A DNA stretch of 22,475 bases from Nitrososphaerota archaeon. Its GTDB lineage: Archaea > Thermoproteota > Nitrososphaeria > Nitrososphaerales > Nitrosopumilaceae. The notes below the pieces were generated by a model, which was not told the DNA's origin, did not search any database, and was given only the letters and a program-made list of their open reading frames with translations. Location: assembly GCA_018263495.1 (NCBI GenBank), contig JAANXC010000048.1, positions 5,026-27,500 of the forward strand. Reading direction: 5' to 3'. This document shows, one piece after another, positions 6,619 to 14,038 of this stretch; within the stretch, counting starts at the first letter, position 1; each line of letters opens with the position of its first letter. The position numbers were made by a program, and so were the translations under genes.

Positions 6619-7941
6619 CTAAGATTTAGAAAGTTTTGGAATTATTTTGTCGCCCAGACGAATAAGGAAGGGTGACATGAACGCAGTAATTATTGTTATC
6701 AATCCAATTAACGGGAAAAGAAATGCACTAACTACGCCCATATCCACTCCCACTTTTACTATAACAATTGAAAATTCACCTCGTGGTGCAGATAATGCAA
6801 AGGCTGAACGTAATGATTTACCTTTTTCCAACCTAAATGCCGTATTTCCAAGAAGATTTCCACCAAACTTCATTGCGGTAGTAACTGCGATTAATGCAAT
6901 TGCGATGAAAATGTAACTTTCTAATTGTGTTATATCCATCAGTGCGCCAACCGATACAAAGAAAATAGCAACAAACATGTCCTTTATAGGGCTAGACAGA
7001 ATTTTTGAAACTTCAGCAGACTTGGATTCTGCCACTAAAACACCTGCCAAAAATGCACCTATGGCTACAGAAAGTCCTACCACGTTTGCTAAAAGTGCAT
7101 ATCCAAAGCAAACACCAAGAACACTAAGCAATAAAATCTCTCTATTTTGCGCGCTTGCAACCTTATCAACTAAAGGAGGAATAACTCGTCTTCCAATAGT
7201 AAATGTTCCAACAATAAGTCCAGCCGCTACTACTGCAACTAAAATTACACCTTCGATGGAAACAGTCCCGGCTAAAGCAATTGATTCAAGAGATGCAATT
7301 AGAATAACAGCAATAACGTCTTCAACAATTAAAATTCCCAAAACAAGTATTGAGGACTCTTTTTTTATCTTTCCACTATCCTGTAGAATTTTAACAATTA
7401 CAGCTGTACTGCTAATTGATAATGCCGCTGCGATAAACAACGAATCCATAAAGTTTAGACCTAAAGCAGATGCTACCAGAAAAACTACACCTAATGTAAC
7501 AAATAGGCCCAGTGTACCAGCTCCCATCGCTACTCTACCAATTGAACGAATTTTTGCAAACGGAAATTCAATGCCTATAACAAAAAGCAATAGGATGATA
7601 CCTATGTCAGCAAAAAGATTCAATGCAGATATGTCGGACAGAATACCAATTCCTGCAACCGGACCCGAACTTCCATTTTGTGGTAGGATGGATGTCCATA
7701 ATGGAGAAAGAGGACCTATCAACATTCCGGCAAACAGATACCCTATAATCAAAGGCTGTCGAATTTTAAAAAATGCAAGTGTTACTATTGCTGCTAAGAT
7801 CATAATGATTGCAAGATCAGTTACAAAAGTTTCGTGGGGAAGCTGCAAAGGGTTAACCCTTTCAACAAATGAAGAAATGTTTTGACTCAGGGAAGATTGA
7901 ACATTATCCTGTGACTGTATTTGTAAAAAAAAATCTTTCAC
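6619..7941 (-). CDS. CPA2-family cation/proton antiporter (Kef/Nha type)
   Basis: A 440-residue polytopic membrane protein of the monovalent cation:proton antiporter-2 family, which exchanges K+ or Na+ for H+ across the cytoplasmic membrane. About twelve hydrophobic segments are seen from residue ~42. Family hallmarks are FFKIRQPLIIGYLFAGMLIGP, LLLFVIGIEF, ALSISSTAVIVKIL, VGLSVAIGAFLAGVLVAES and the late FALSAPRGEFSIVI. There is a ~40-residue soluble N-terminal leader (Ser/Gln-rich). No RCK/TrkA-N nucleotide-binding domain is attached, unlike bacterial KefB/KefC, so regulation must come from elsewhere, perhaps from the next gene. The start is GTG at 7941; a cttttaac element lies about 25 nt upstream. 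Confidence 0.85.
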   Translation of the reverse strand: MKDFFLQIQSQDNVQSSLSQNISSFVERVNPLQLPHETFVTDLAIIMILAAIVTLAFFKIRQPLIIGYLFAGMLIGPLSPLWTSILPQNGSSGPVAGIGILSDISALNLFADIGIILLLFVIGIEFPFAKIRSIGRVAMGAGTLGLFVTLGVVFLVASALGLNFMDSLFIAAALSISSTAVIVKILQDSGKIKKESSILVLGILIVEDVIAVILIASLESIALAGTVSIEGVILVAVVAAGLIVGTFTIGRRVIPPLVDKVASAQNREILLLSVLGVCFGYALLANVVGLSVAIGAFLAGVLVAESKSAEVSKILSSPIKDMFVAIFFVSVGALMDITQLESYIFIAIALIAVTTAMKFGGNLLGNTAFRLEKGKSLRSAFALSAPRGEFSIVIVKVGVDMGVVSAFLFPLIGLITIITAFMSPFLIRLGDKIIPKLSKS

Positions 7942-8017
7942 CTATTAAATACACATCCGCGTGTTAAAAGTGATCGCTACAAAAGTTCAATCTTTTCAAT
8001 GTTATCCAAACTTGAGT

Positions 8018-8035
8018 GGTAATTGTAAAATTACC
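8018..8035. promoter_or_regulatory. Inverted repeat upstream of mini zinc-finger gene
   Basis: A perfect 7-bp inverted repeat, ggtaatt then gtaa then aattacc. It lies just upstream of the TATA-like box and shares a TACC/GGTA core with the second palindrome, so both may bind one regulator. Confidence 0.5.
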
Positions 8036-8040
8036 GTTGT

Positions 8041-8048
8041 TATTAATA
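8041..8048 (+). promoter_or_regulatory. TATA-like box of mini zinc-finger gene
   Basis: The tattaata element is centred about 26 nt before the ATG at 8071, consistent with a leaderless transcript. It sits between two inverted repeats. Confidence 0.5.
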
Positions 8049-8049
8049 G

Positions 8050-8066
8050 TACGGTACCATACCGTA
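8050..8066. promoter_or_regulatory. Operator-like palindrome between TATA and start
   Basis: The sequence tacggta-cca-taccgta is a perfect 7-bp inverted repeat with a 3-nt spacer. It fills the gap between the TATA box and the ATG, where a bound protein would block RNA polymerase recruitment. A further half-site, taccgtt, is at 8032-8038, overlapping the upstream repeat. Confidence 0.6.
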
Positions 8067-8070
8067 ATAC

Positions 8071-8178
8071 ATGATACAATGTGAATACTGCACAAAAAAT
8101 TTTGTGGAGAACATGAATGGCTTGGCTGAGAAAACATTTCACGAAATATTACATGAGCCAGAAATTGTCAATCAGTAA
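8071..8178 (+). CDS. 35-residue C2H2 zinc-finger-like protein
   Basis: A tiny ORF starting MIQCEYCTKNF and ending EIVNQ, stop TAA at 8176. The pattern is C4-x2-C7-x3-F11, Leu18, then H24-x3-H28. This matches the order and hydrophobic spacing of a C2H2 zinc finger, with 16 instead of the usual 12 residues between the second Cys and first His. One finger alone could bind DNA, RNA or a protein partner. A TATA-like box at the right distance, a palindromic operator-like site and a following T-rich tract support a real gene. Autoregulation through the palindromes is possible but untested. The alternative is a chance ORF; the promoter architecture argues against it. Confidence 0.6.
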   Translation: MIQCEYCTKNFVENMNGLAEKTFHEILHEPEIVNQ

Positions 8179-8185
8179 AGCCTAA

Positions 8186-8202
8186 TTCTTTTATTTTATT
8201 TT
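8186..8202 (+). terminator. T-rich terminator-like tract
   Basis: A run of mostly T (ttcttttattttatttt) begins 8 nt after the mini zinc-finger stop. Archaeal polymerase terminates at such tracts without a hairpin. Confidence 0.45.
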
Positions 8203-8209
8203 AGCGACC

Positions 8210-8217
8210 TTTTTAAC
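8210..8217 (+). promoter_or_regulatory. TATA-like box for the 8242 gene
   Basis: The tttttaac element is centred about 28 nt before the GTG at 8242, supporting that start and a leaderless mRNA. Confidence 0.4.
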
Positions 8218-8241
8218 AATACGAAAGCAGATTAAGATATA

Positions 8242-8880
8242 GTGCCACCAAAAACAAATAATGATAACACTCCGAACTATTCTTCACTGATAAAAAATCT
8301 TGAGAACATAAAAGCCGAGTTTGTAACGCTTAGAGAATATGTAGGTGACAATGAGGATGAATTATTAGAAAAAATTTCAGGTATATCAGAGATGATAAAT
8401 AGAACAGAGGCATCTTCTGCAGAATTCCATAAAAAAGCCGATTCAATAATTCAGGAGTTACAAAAAATTAGAAATACTACGAATAAGGCATCAATTACAA
8501 CATCAAACGAAGTTATTGGACTATTGAAATTATCAGAATATCAATCGAACATACGTATGCTGGCTGAATCAAAATATGGCTCGTTAGAAGATATTGAAAA
8601 AATGGCAGAGCAAACAGCAGAAATTGTTAATCTTTTTGATAAGATATCAATCGAATCAGAAAAGAAAATCCCACTGCCTAATGAAGTTAGGCAGTGGGCT
8701 ATAGGCACCATTTTTGATTGTGCTGATAGGTGGGAAATTAGATTCGATGATTTGCTTGAGATGTTATTAGATTCTTTGGGGAAAAATTTACTAAAGGAAT
8801 CAATAAGGACACAACAAGTTAGGGATATCTTTGGTATTAAAGCGGTTGATAAAATCAAAAATGAATTAGAATTACCCTAG
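8242..8880 (+). CDS. Helical coiled-coil protein of unknown function
   Basis: A 212-residue soluble protein. Residues 14-90 are strongly coiled-coil-like (LIKNLENIKAEFVTLREYV, then repeated Glu/Lys/Ile heptads to LQKIRNTTNK). Residues ~105-210 form a second helical domain with PLPNEVRQWAIGTIFDCADRWEIRFDDLLEMLLDSLG, which could be a folded effector or oligomerisation unit. No known family is recognised. The start is GTG at 8242 with a TATA-like box 28 nt upstream. The gene contains a perfect 12-bp inverted repeat at 8670-8698. Its TAG overlaps the stop of the convergent glycosyltransferase by 4 nt. Confidence 0.75.
   Translation: MPPKTNNDNTPNYSSLIKNLENIKAEFVTLREYVGDNEDELLEKISGISEMINRTEASSAEFHKKADSIIQELQKIRNTTNKASITTSNEVIGLLKLSEYQSNIRMLAESKYGSLEDIEKMAEQTAEIVNLFDKISIESEKKIPLPNEVRQWAIGTIFDCADRWEIRFDDLLEMLLDSLGKNLLKESIRTQQVRDIFGIKAVDKIKNELELP
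8670..8698. repeat. 12-bp perfect inverted repeat inside a coding region
   Basis: cccactgcctaa (8670-8681), loop tgaag, then ttaggcagtggg (8687-8698). The stem is perfect and GC-richer than its surroundings. It encodes IPLPNEVRQWA in the frame of the 8242 gene. It could be an mRNA hairpin or a protein-binding site on DNA. Confidence 0.8.
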
Positions 8881-10907
8881 ACTCCTTCTGATTTATCAAA
8901 AGCCTCTAAACTCTGTTTTTTCCTTTTAAGGATAGCAAATATTCCAATAATTACTGCGATCCATATAGAGGCAAAAAGAATGTTTGAAACGCTTGCATAC
9001 ATGTATGGCACCATGTCCATCATTTGCTTCTGAAGTATCTCTGCCCTAAGACTGACATCCATCATTCCTGTGTGAAATGCAGAACTGTCCCTGGGAACAG
9101 CAGATATTTTTTCTGCGCTAGCAAGCATTACGTTCAAGTCAGCCTGTATTCTGGTAAAATTGGTAGTATCAGTAGGAAATATCCAAACTGGGTTTCCCTC
9201 AGCAGGAAGATACCCTTTGATTGCGTTAATATCAGCCATTATGGTTCTTGGTTCAGAAGATGCCATAATTCTATCAAACAGTCCTATTGATAGATCCATA
9301 GGATAAACATCATTTTGATACCCAGAAAATGCCATGTATGCGCCAAAGCATATGACTGCAACTATACCAGCAACTGCAAGTTTATGTGTAATGTCAGCCA
9401 TCTTTTCCTCTTTTGTTTTTGTATAGTCAATTTTTGAACTACCTCTTTTAAATCTTGTATGCGAGAAGCTCAAGCAAGCAATGTACAGGAATCCCATTGT
9501 CTGCAGGGCGATAATGGGAATCCATATAGGATCTCTTGAATAAATTGCAATGAAAATTGCCATAATTCCATAAATTCCAAAGAAAAGCTCTAGCAGTGTA
9601 GTCTTAGAAAATGGCAGATTGTATGCCTTTTCTCTCCAATCATCAGTATTTTTAACAATGCCGTATTTTGGAGTTCGCAGAAATTCGCTCTTCTTTCCCA
9701 CCATAGCGTCTATTACAGCTATGGTGTTGTTTACCGCCATTCCCATGGAATAAATTATCAGATAAGGCATGGCTATTGCTTTTTCCTTCCGATTTTTATC
9801 ATACATGTTATGAATTATGAAAAGATAAGCTCCTGGTCCCATGGCAAGGTATGTTGCAAGCGTTACCACTGGAAGGAAACTAACAATATAGAGATTCACA
9901 TTAGATGCTAAAAGAATTGGAAGTGCAAGAAATTGAATTAACATTAATGGAAAAACTATGTGACGAGTTAGTTGTACAAAAGCCTGAAGTTTTGCATCAA
10001 TTGCAATTTTTCGTTTTACTAAAATACCGCCAAGAAGTTTTATTGCACATTGAATCGAGCCCTTGGCCCATCTGAACTGCTGCCTCTTGGCACCATTCAT
10101 CTGTACAGGTAGTTCTGCATTAACAACTATGTCTGGTATGAAAAGGCATTTCCAACCCTTCATTTGTGCTCTATAACTCAAATCCAAGTCTTCCACTAGA
10201 GTTGCAGTGTGCCATCCTCCTGAATCATCAATGCATTCCTTACGCCAAATTCCCGCAGTACCGTTAAAATTCATAAACATACGTGAGTTACTTTTTGCCT
10301 TCTGCTCAACTAAGAAATGGAAATCTAGGCTCAGTGCCTGCGCCTGAGTCAAAGCAGAATAATTTTCGTTAACATGTCCCCATCTACATTGGACAAGCCC
10401 AATGTTTGGTTTTGCAAAATAAGGTATTGCTCTCTTCAGATACCATGTTGGTGGAATAAAGTCTGCATCAAAAATTGCGACAAACTCACTTTTAGTATAT
10501 TTCATCGCGTACTTTAGTGCCCCAGCCTTGTAACCCTGTCTTGTTCCACGTCTAATGTGGGATATATCAAAGCCTTTGCCCTTGTAATTTTTGACAAGTT
10601 CTGCTACTTGCTCTGTAGTGTTATCATCAGAATCATCCAGGATCATGATACGCATCTTTTGCTTTGGATAGTCTAGATCACAGACAGAGTTTATCAGACG
10701 ACTTGCAACATACTTTTCATTATATATTGGAAGATGAATTGTAACAGTTGGCTCACCTATTGATACTGTGTCCTGATTTTCTTTTCTTCGTCCTGAAAGA
10801 AATGCCAAATAATAAAAATTACATGTATAAGAAATTATGATAATCGCGCAAGCTATGAAAATATAAAAAACAAATCCAGTGAAGGGATTTGGTGCTATAG
10901 GTTCCAT
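8877..10907 (-). CDS. Membrane GT2 glycosyltransferase, cellulose-synthase-like
   Basis: A 676-residue processive-type family 2 glycosyltransferase. One N-terminal membrane helix (12-34) precedes a cytoplasmic GT-A domain with HLPIYNE (58-64), DDSDD (91-95), the metal-binding DAD (147-149), the catalytic ED (239-240) and QQFRW (276-280), the QxxRW motif of cellulose and hyaluronan synthases. About seven membrane segments follow (~315-480, 508-527 and 640-661). Residues ~530-638 form a hydrophilic domain between the last two helices, predicted to lie outside the cytoplasm. It probably makes or extends an exported polysaccharide or glycolipid from a nucleotide sugar; the sugar cannot be read from sequence. 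No PilZ domain is present. AT-rich sequence at 10921-10939 is the likely promoter. Its stop overlaps that of the 8242 gene. Confidence 0.9.
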   Translation of the reverse strand: MEPIAPNPFTGFVFYIFIACAIIIISYTCNFYYLAFLSGRRKENQDTVSIGEPTVTIHLPIYNEKYVASRLINSVCDLDYPKQKMRIMILDDSDDNTTEQVAELVKNYKGKGFDISHIRRGTRQGYKAGALKYAMKYTKSEFVAIFDADFIPPTWYLKRAIPYFAKPNIGLVQCRWGHVNENYSALTQAQALSLDFHFLVEQKAKSNSRMFMNFNGTAGIWRKECIDDSGGWHTATLVEDLDLSYRAQMKGWKCLFIPDIVVNAELPVQMNGAKRQQFRWAKGSIQCAIKLLGGILVKRKIAIDAKLQAFVQLTRHIVFPLMLIQFLALPILLASNVNLYIVSFLPVVTLATYLAMGPGAYLFIIHNMYDKNRKEKAIAMPYLIIYSMGMAVNNTIAVIDAMVGKKSEFLRTPKYGIVKNTDDWREKAYNLPFSKTTLLELFFGIYGIMAIFIAIYSRDPIWIPIIALQTMGFLYIACLSFSHTRFKRGSSKIDYTKTKEEKMADITHKLAVAGIVAVICFGAYMAFSGYQNDVYPMDLSIGLFDRIMASSEPRTIMADINAIKGYLPAEGNPVWIFPTDTTNFTRIQADLNVMLASAEKISAVPRDSSAFHTGMMDVSLRAEILQKQMMDMVPYMYASVSNILFASIWIAVIIGIFAILKRKKQSLEAFDKSEGV

Positions 10908-10968
10908 CTACAATACTATCAAAATATTATACAATATTAACAGTTATGAAATTTATCACTGGTTGTAG

Positions 10969-11922
10969 CTATTGTGGATAAATCTTAATCGCCTGTGGTG
11001 GACAAACACCCTCACATGCTAGACAGAATATGCAGTCTGGTTCGTTAATCTGGAGTGGTTTTTTTGTAGATCCAGCATTTCCCGGAAAGTCAAAGAATTC
11101 GTAAACTGCTACAGGGCATGCATCGATACAAGCCCCATCTCCAATACAAATATCAAAGTCAACAGCACAAAACTCTCCCCAAACACCCATAACTTTGTTA
11201 TCTACTCCAACTCTTCCCCAAGTCTTAACCTCATTTCCAGTCTTTGTTTTGAATGGCGCGGATATGTCCATCTTATCTTTGAATTCAATATCAATTGGTC
11301 CTGGAACCGCCTCCTCTCCGTCCCTCGTGATTACTTGTTTTTTACCTTCAACTGCTGGTTTTGGCTTTTCAATTTTGGCTATTGGTTTGGCATCTAATAC
11401 TATTTGTGCCAGAGGAGTTAATTCCTCCAATTTTGTTAGTGCTTGTGCTTCTGACATATTTTCTGATTTCATAAGATATTCAACCATCTTGTCAGAAAGT
11501 ATAGTATTTCTAAGAAGTGTGTCAATTATCATTTTTGCAAAGTGGTCAGCCTTTTTTCTATAGTTTTGTACCCATTGAGGCGCACTAAATTTTTCAACCG
11601 GATAAATCTGATAAATGGCATCAATTACTTCACCCGTTACAATTTCAACAGTGACACTAAGATTTACGTATTCATATCCATCAGCATCTGGATCCGGTAT
11701 ATTTTCTTCAATCCAATTGTATGTTGCATATATCCTGTCAGCATATTTATCCATCACAAACGTCTTTTTCATTCCTTCAAGAATAGACTTTATCTCAGCT
11801 GGATCCTCAAGTTTGATTGGCATTCTATACAAACCGAGCTTGTAACCATGCATTGGGTAAATTCCCCGTTTAGCAGTTGGAGCCTGCATTGTGTATACTC
11901 TATCTTTAAGAAGCAATGACAT
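10969..11922 (-). CDS. Ferredoxin fused to a long N-terminal domain
   Basis: A 317-residue protein whose last ~85 residues match the dicluster ferredoxin of Sulfolobus: KTWGRVGVDNKVMGV, CIGDGACIDACP and CIFCLACEGVCPP. Cluster II ligands are Cys297, 300, 303 and 307. In cluster I the second Cys is replaced by Asp262 (C259-x2-D-x2-C265-x3-C269), as in the Sulfolobus type where a [3Fe-4S] centre is known. The His residues that bind zinc in that family are not seen at VGVDNKVMG. The ~230 N-terminal residues form an unrecognised alpha/beta domain (VNLSVTVEIVTGEVIDAIYQIYP), then a helical stretch and a Lys/Pro linker. It is likely a cytoplasmic electron carrier or a subunit of a larger redox enzyme. 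The ATG at 11922 is used; ATG at residue 12 is an alternative. Confidence 0.85.
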   Translation of the reverse strand: MSLLLKDRVYTMQAPTAKRGIYPMHGYKLGLYRMPIKLEDPAEIKSILEGMKKTFVMDKYADRIYATYNWIEENIPDPDADGYEYVNLSVTVEIVTGEVIDAIYQIYPVEKFSAPQWVQNYRKKADHFAKMIIDTLLRNTILSDKMVEYLMKSENMSEAQALTKLEELTPLAQIVLDAKPIAKIEKPKPAVEGKKQVITRDGEEAVPGPIDIEFKDKMDISAPFKTKTGNEVKTWGRVGVDNKVMGVWGEFCAVDFDICIGDGACIDACPVAVYEFFDFPGNAGSTKKPLQINEPDCIFCLACEGVCPPQAIKIYPQ

Positions 11923-12022
11923 GATTTAGGTATAGTATAAAATAGATAAAAATCTTTGTTCCTAGAATTCATGAGTAAATAATAAACTAAATTTTTAAGA
12001 AGCGTTTGCAAACGGAATCGGC

Positions 12023-12838
12023 TTGAAAGTTGACAAAATCGCCATTGTTAGTAAACTTGGCTCAAAAAAAGCTGAAAAGGCAGTAAAAGGAATAGCAATA
12101 AAGCTATTAAAACAAAAATTCAAAGTTTACACTGTTTCACCAGTACTAGTTGATGGAGCAAAAACAGTAAACTCTTTAGAAGATTTAAGGGAGATAAAAC
12201 TTGATCTTGTAATAACATTTGGTGGAGACGGGACTACTCTTAGAGCGTTTAGAAATCTTGAAAATGAGACACCACTTCTAACAATAAATGTTGGTGGTAA
12301 TAGAGGAATTTTTTCAGAAATAAATTTGGATGAAATTGACAACGCTATACAACACATAAAGAAAAATGAAGTTTGGCTTGACAAAAGAACAAGGGTTGTT
12401 GCTTCTTGTAACGGTAAACAGTTCCAGCCTGCATTAAACGAGATATATGTTAATAGAAAAAATTTGACTAAAACTGCTGAATTTGAAATAAAATTTCAAA
12501 ATGATATAGTAAAACAAAGGATGGATGGCGTTATGATTTCAACACCAAGTGGTTCAACTGGTCATTCTTTATCAATTGGTGGACCAATACTGCATGAAAG
12601 TTTGGATGTATTAATTATAACACCAGTTGCTCCAGTTCACAGACTTCCATCCATAGTTGTTCCTGACGAAAAGGTGGAGATAAGATGTTCACATGATTGT
12701 AATATAGCCATGGATGCTCAAGTAATCAAATCAGCTGGCTTTGGCGAGATAATAACTATAGAAAAATACAAAAAACAAGCAGTTTTTGTCAGGCTAAAAA
12801 AGAAAGGTCTGAGACAGATGACTAAGCTTGGCTTTTAG
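12023..12838 (+). CDS. nadK: NAD kinase
   Basis: A 271-residue ATP-NAD kinase that phosphorylates NAD to NADP in the cytoplasm. The signature GGDGT is at residues 67-71, the NE pair at 139-140, and the substrate-binding DGVMISTPSGSTGHSLSIGG at about 168-187, all in canonical order. The length is normal for archaea. The start is TTG at 12023 with tttttaag about 27 nt upstream, consistent with a leaderless mRNA. The end overlaps the next gene (Nob1-like) by 11 nt, so the two form an operon and are likely translationally coupled. Confidence 0.93.
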   Translation: MKVDKIAIVSKLGSKKAEKAVKGIAIKLLKQKFKVYTVSPVLVDGAKTVNSLEDLREIKLDLVITFGGDGTTLRAFRNLENETPLLTINVGGNRGIFSEINLDEIDNAIQHIKKNEVWLDKRTRVVASCNGKQFQPALNEIYVNRKNLTKTAEFEIKFQNDIVKQRMDGVMISTPSGSTGHSLSIGGPILHESLDVLIITPVAPVHRLPSIVVPDEKVEIRCSHDCNIAMDAQVIKSAGFGEIITIEKYKKQAVFVRLKKKGLRQMTKLGF

Positions 12839-13307
12839 GGTTTTAGATTCTAGTGCATTTTATGCAGGAATTCCATTTAGTTCAAATGAACCAAGCTATA
12901 TCACGTCTCTCGTCTATAATGAAATTGAACACATCAAAAAAGATCATGATGCAGTTCAGATTTTAATTGAAACGAAAAGGTTAATGATTTCTGATCCTGA
13001 GCATCGATTTATTATTACCGCTAATAATGCTGCAAAAAAATCAGGTGATTTTTCCAACCTTTCCGATGAAGATGTATCCACTATAGCTCTAAGTCTTCAA
13101 CTTAAGGCTGAACTTGTGACTGATGATTTTGCTATTTCTAATGTGGCAAAAAATCTTAACATAAAAGTTATTCCTGTAATGACAAGTGGTATAAAAAATG
13201 TTATAATTTGGAAGTATTATTGCCCGGGATGTAAAACAGATTTTTCTAAAGTTACAGAATGTCCTAGGTGTGGAAATAGATTAAAAAGAAAACCAATGAA
13301 GAATTAA
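12828..13307 (+). CDS. nob1: Nob1-family rRNA endonuclease (PIN + zinc ribbon)
   Basis: A 159-residue protein with a PIN nuclease domain (residues 1-120) and a C-terminal zinc ribbon (YCPGC... CPRCGNR; Cys132, 135, 145, 148). Acidic PIN residues are visible at D7 (VLDSSAFYAG), E32, D80/D82 (LSDEDVS) and D99/D100 (LVTDDFAI). Nob1 cleaves the 3' end of 16S rRNA precursor at the site D equivalent during small-subunit maturation. The start TTG at 12828 lies inside nadK, giving an 11-nt overlap; it places Met just before the first PIN strand, as expected. The gene converges with the XPF-type nuclease with 1 nt between stops. Confidence 0.9.
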   Translation: MAFRVLDSSAFYAGIPFSSNEPSYITSLVYNEIEHIKKDHDAVQILIETKRLMISDPEHRFIITANNAAKKSGDFSNLSDEDVSTIALSLQLKAELVTDDFAISNVAKNLNIKVIPVMTSGIKNVIIWKYYCPGCKTDFSKVTECPRCGNRLKRKPMKN

Positions 13308-13308
13308 T

Positions 13309-13995
13309 TCATACGTCACGAAGTGTTTTCTGACTAGTTTTTTTCAAATGCTTACTTTGTGTTTGTAATACTTTTTTTATATTTTTAGCACGAGCTTCAC
13401 CAAGACCACCAACCTTGGAAAGTTCTGTAGTTGATGAGCTTAACACCCTCAAAGGTGTTCCAAACCTTTCCAGCATACGTATGGCAGTTTTTTCTCCTAC
13501 GCCAGGTAAACTACACAATATGGAAAGTTGTTGTTTTTGCACATCATTTGATTTTCTAATTTTTTTAATAAATGGACCCTTACTTGCATCCTTTCTTGAG
13601 CACATAGACATCAACAACTTGGCTGTATGAGAAGCGTTAGGTGTATGAATTACTGGAATTTTGAAATCAAGTGCAATAGATGAAATTGCGCCATAAAATA
13701 CAAGTGAATTTTCTGTCAATTCTTCTACTTCGTCTATATTTCCTTCAATTAGTAAAATTGGAAATTGATAATGTTCTTTCAATCTATTACATTGATCAAA
13801 TAAACGGCCGTCAAAGATTGATGAAACTAAATCAGAAATTGTTTTTCTCTCAACTACAGTTTCAGGTGCAACAATGTAATCACCAATTGGTAGTGTTTTT
13901 ATTTCCAAATTGATACCGATTCCCTTTAAAAGGTCTGGTATACCACTTTTTTTTTCTCTTTCATCTACTACTATACGCAGATTCTTTAAATTCAC
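13309..13995 (-). CDS. XPF/ERCC4-type structure-specific nuclease
   Basis: A 228-residue short archaeal XPF nuclease without a helicase domain. The nuclease domain has DERE (11-14), GDY (38-40) and the catalytic VVERKTISD (ERK 49-51, Asp55). A helix-hairpin-helix tandem follows at ~158-215 (LPGVGEKTAIRMLERFG and VGGLGEARAKNIKKVL). Such enzymes cut 3'-flap, fork and nicked Holliday-type DNA and act with PCNA in crenarchaea. No clear PCNA-interacting QxxhxxFF motif is seen at the C terminus (KTSQKTLRDV). The start is GTG at 13995, with aatattaat about 25 nt upstream. Confidence 0.92.
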   Translation of the reverse strand: MNLKNLRIVVDEREKKSGIPDLLKGIGINLEIKTLPIGDYIVAPETVVERKTISDLVSSIFDGRLFDQCNRLKEHYQFPILLIEGNIDEVEELTENSLVFYGAISSIALDFKIPVIHTPNASHTAKLLMSMCSRKDASKGPFIKKIRKSNDVQKQQLSILCSLPGVGEKTAIRMLERFGTPLRVLSSSTTELSKVGGLGEARAKNIKKVLQTQSKHLKKTSQKTLRDV

Positions 13996-14038
13996 AAAAA
14001 ATGATATGTTTTTTGATTAATATTTTCTTGGAAAGTTG

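Noticed and set aside
6977..7885. 302-codon open frame on the plus strand
   Set aside because: It is antisense to the antiporter, whose membrane segments and family motifs are clear; the Thr/Ile/Pro-rich translation is the reverse complement of hydrophobic codons.
11195..11919. Overlapping plus-strand frames of 76-125 codons
   Set aside because: They are antisense to the ferredoxin gene, which has two clear Fe-S motifs; the translations are low-complexity and unlike any family.
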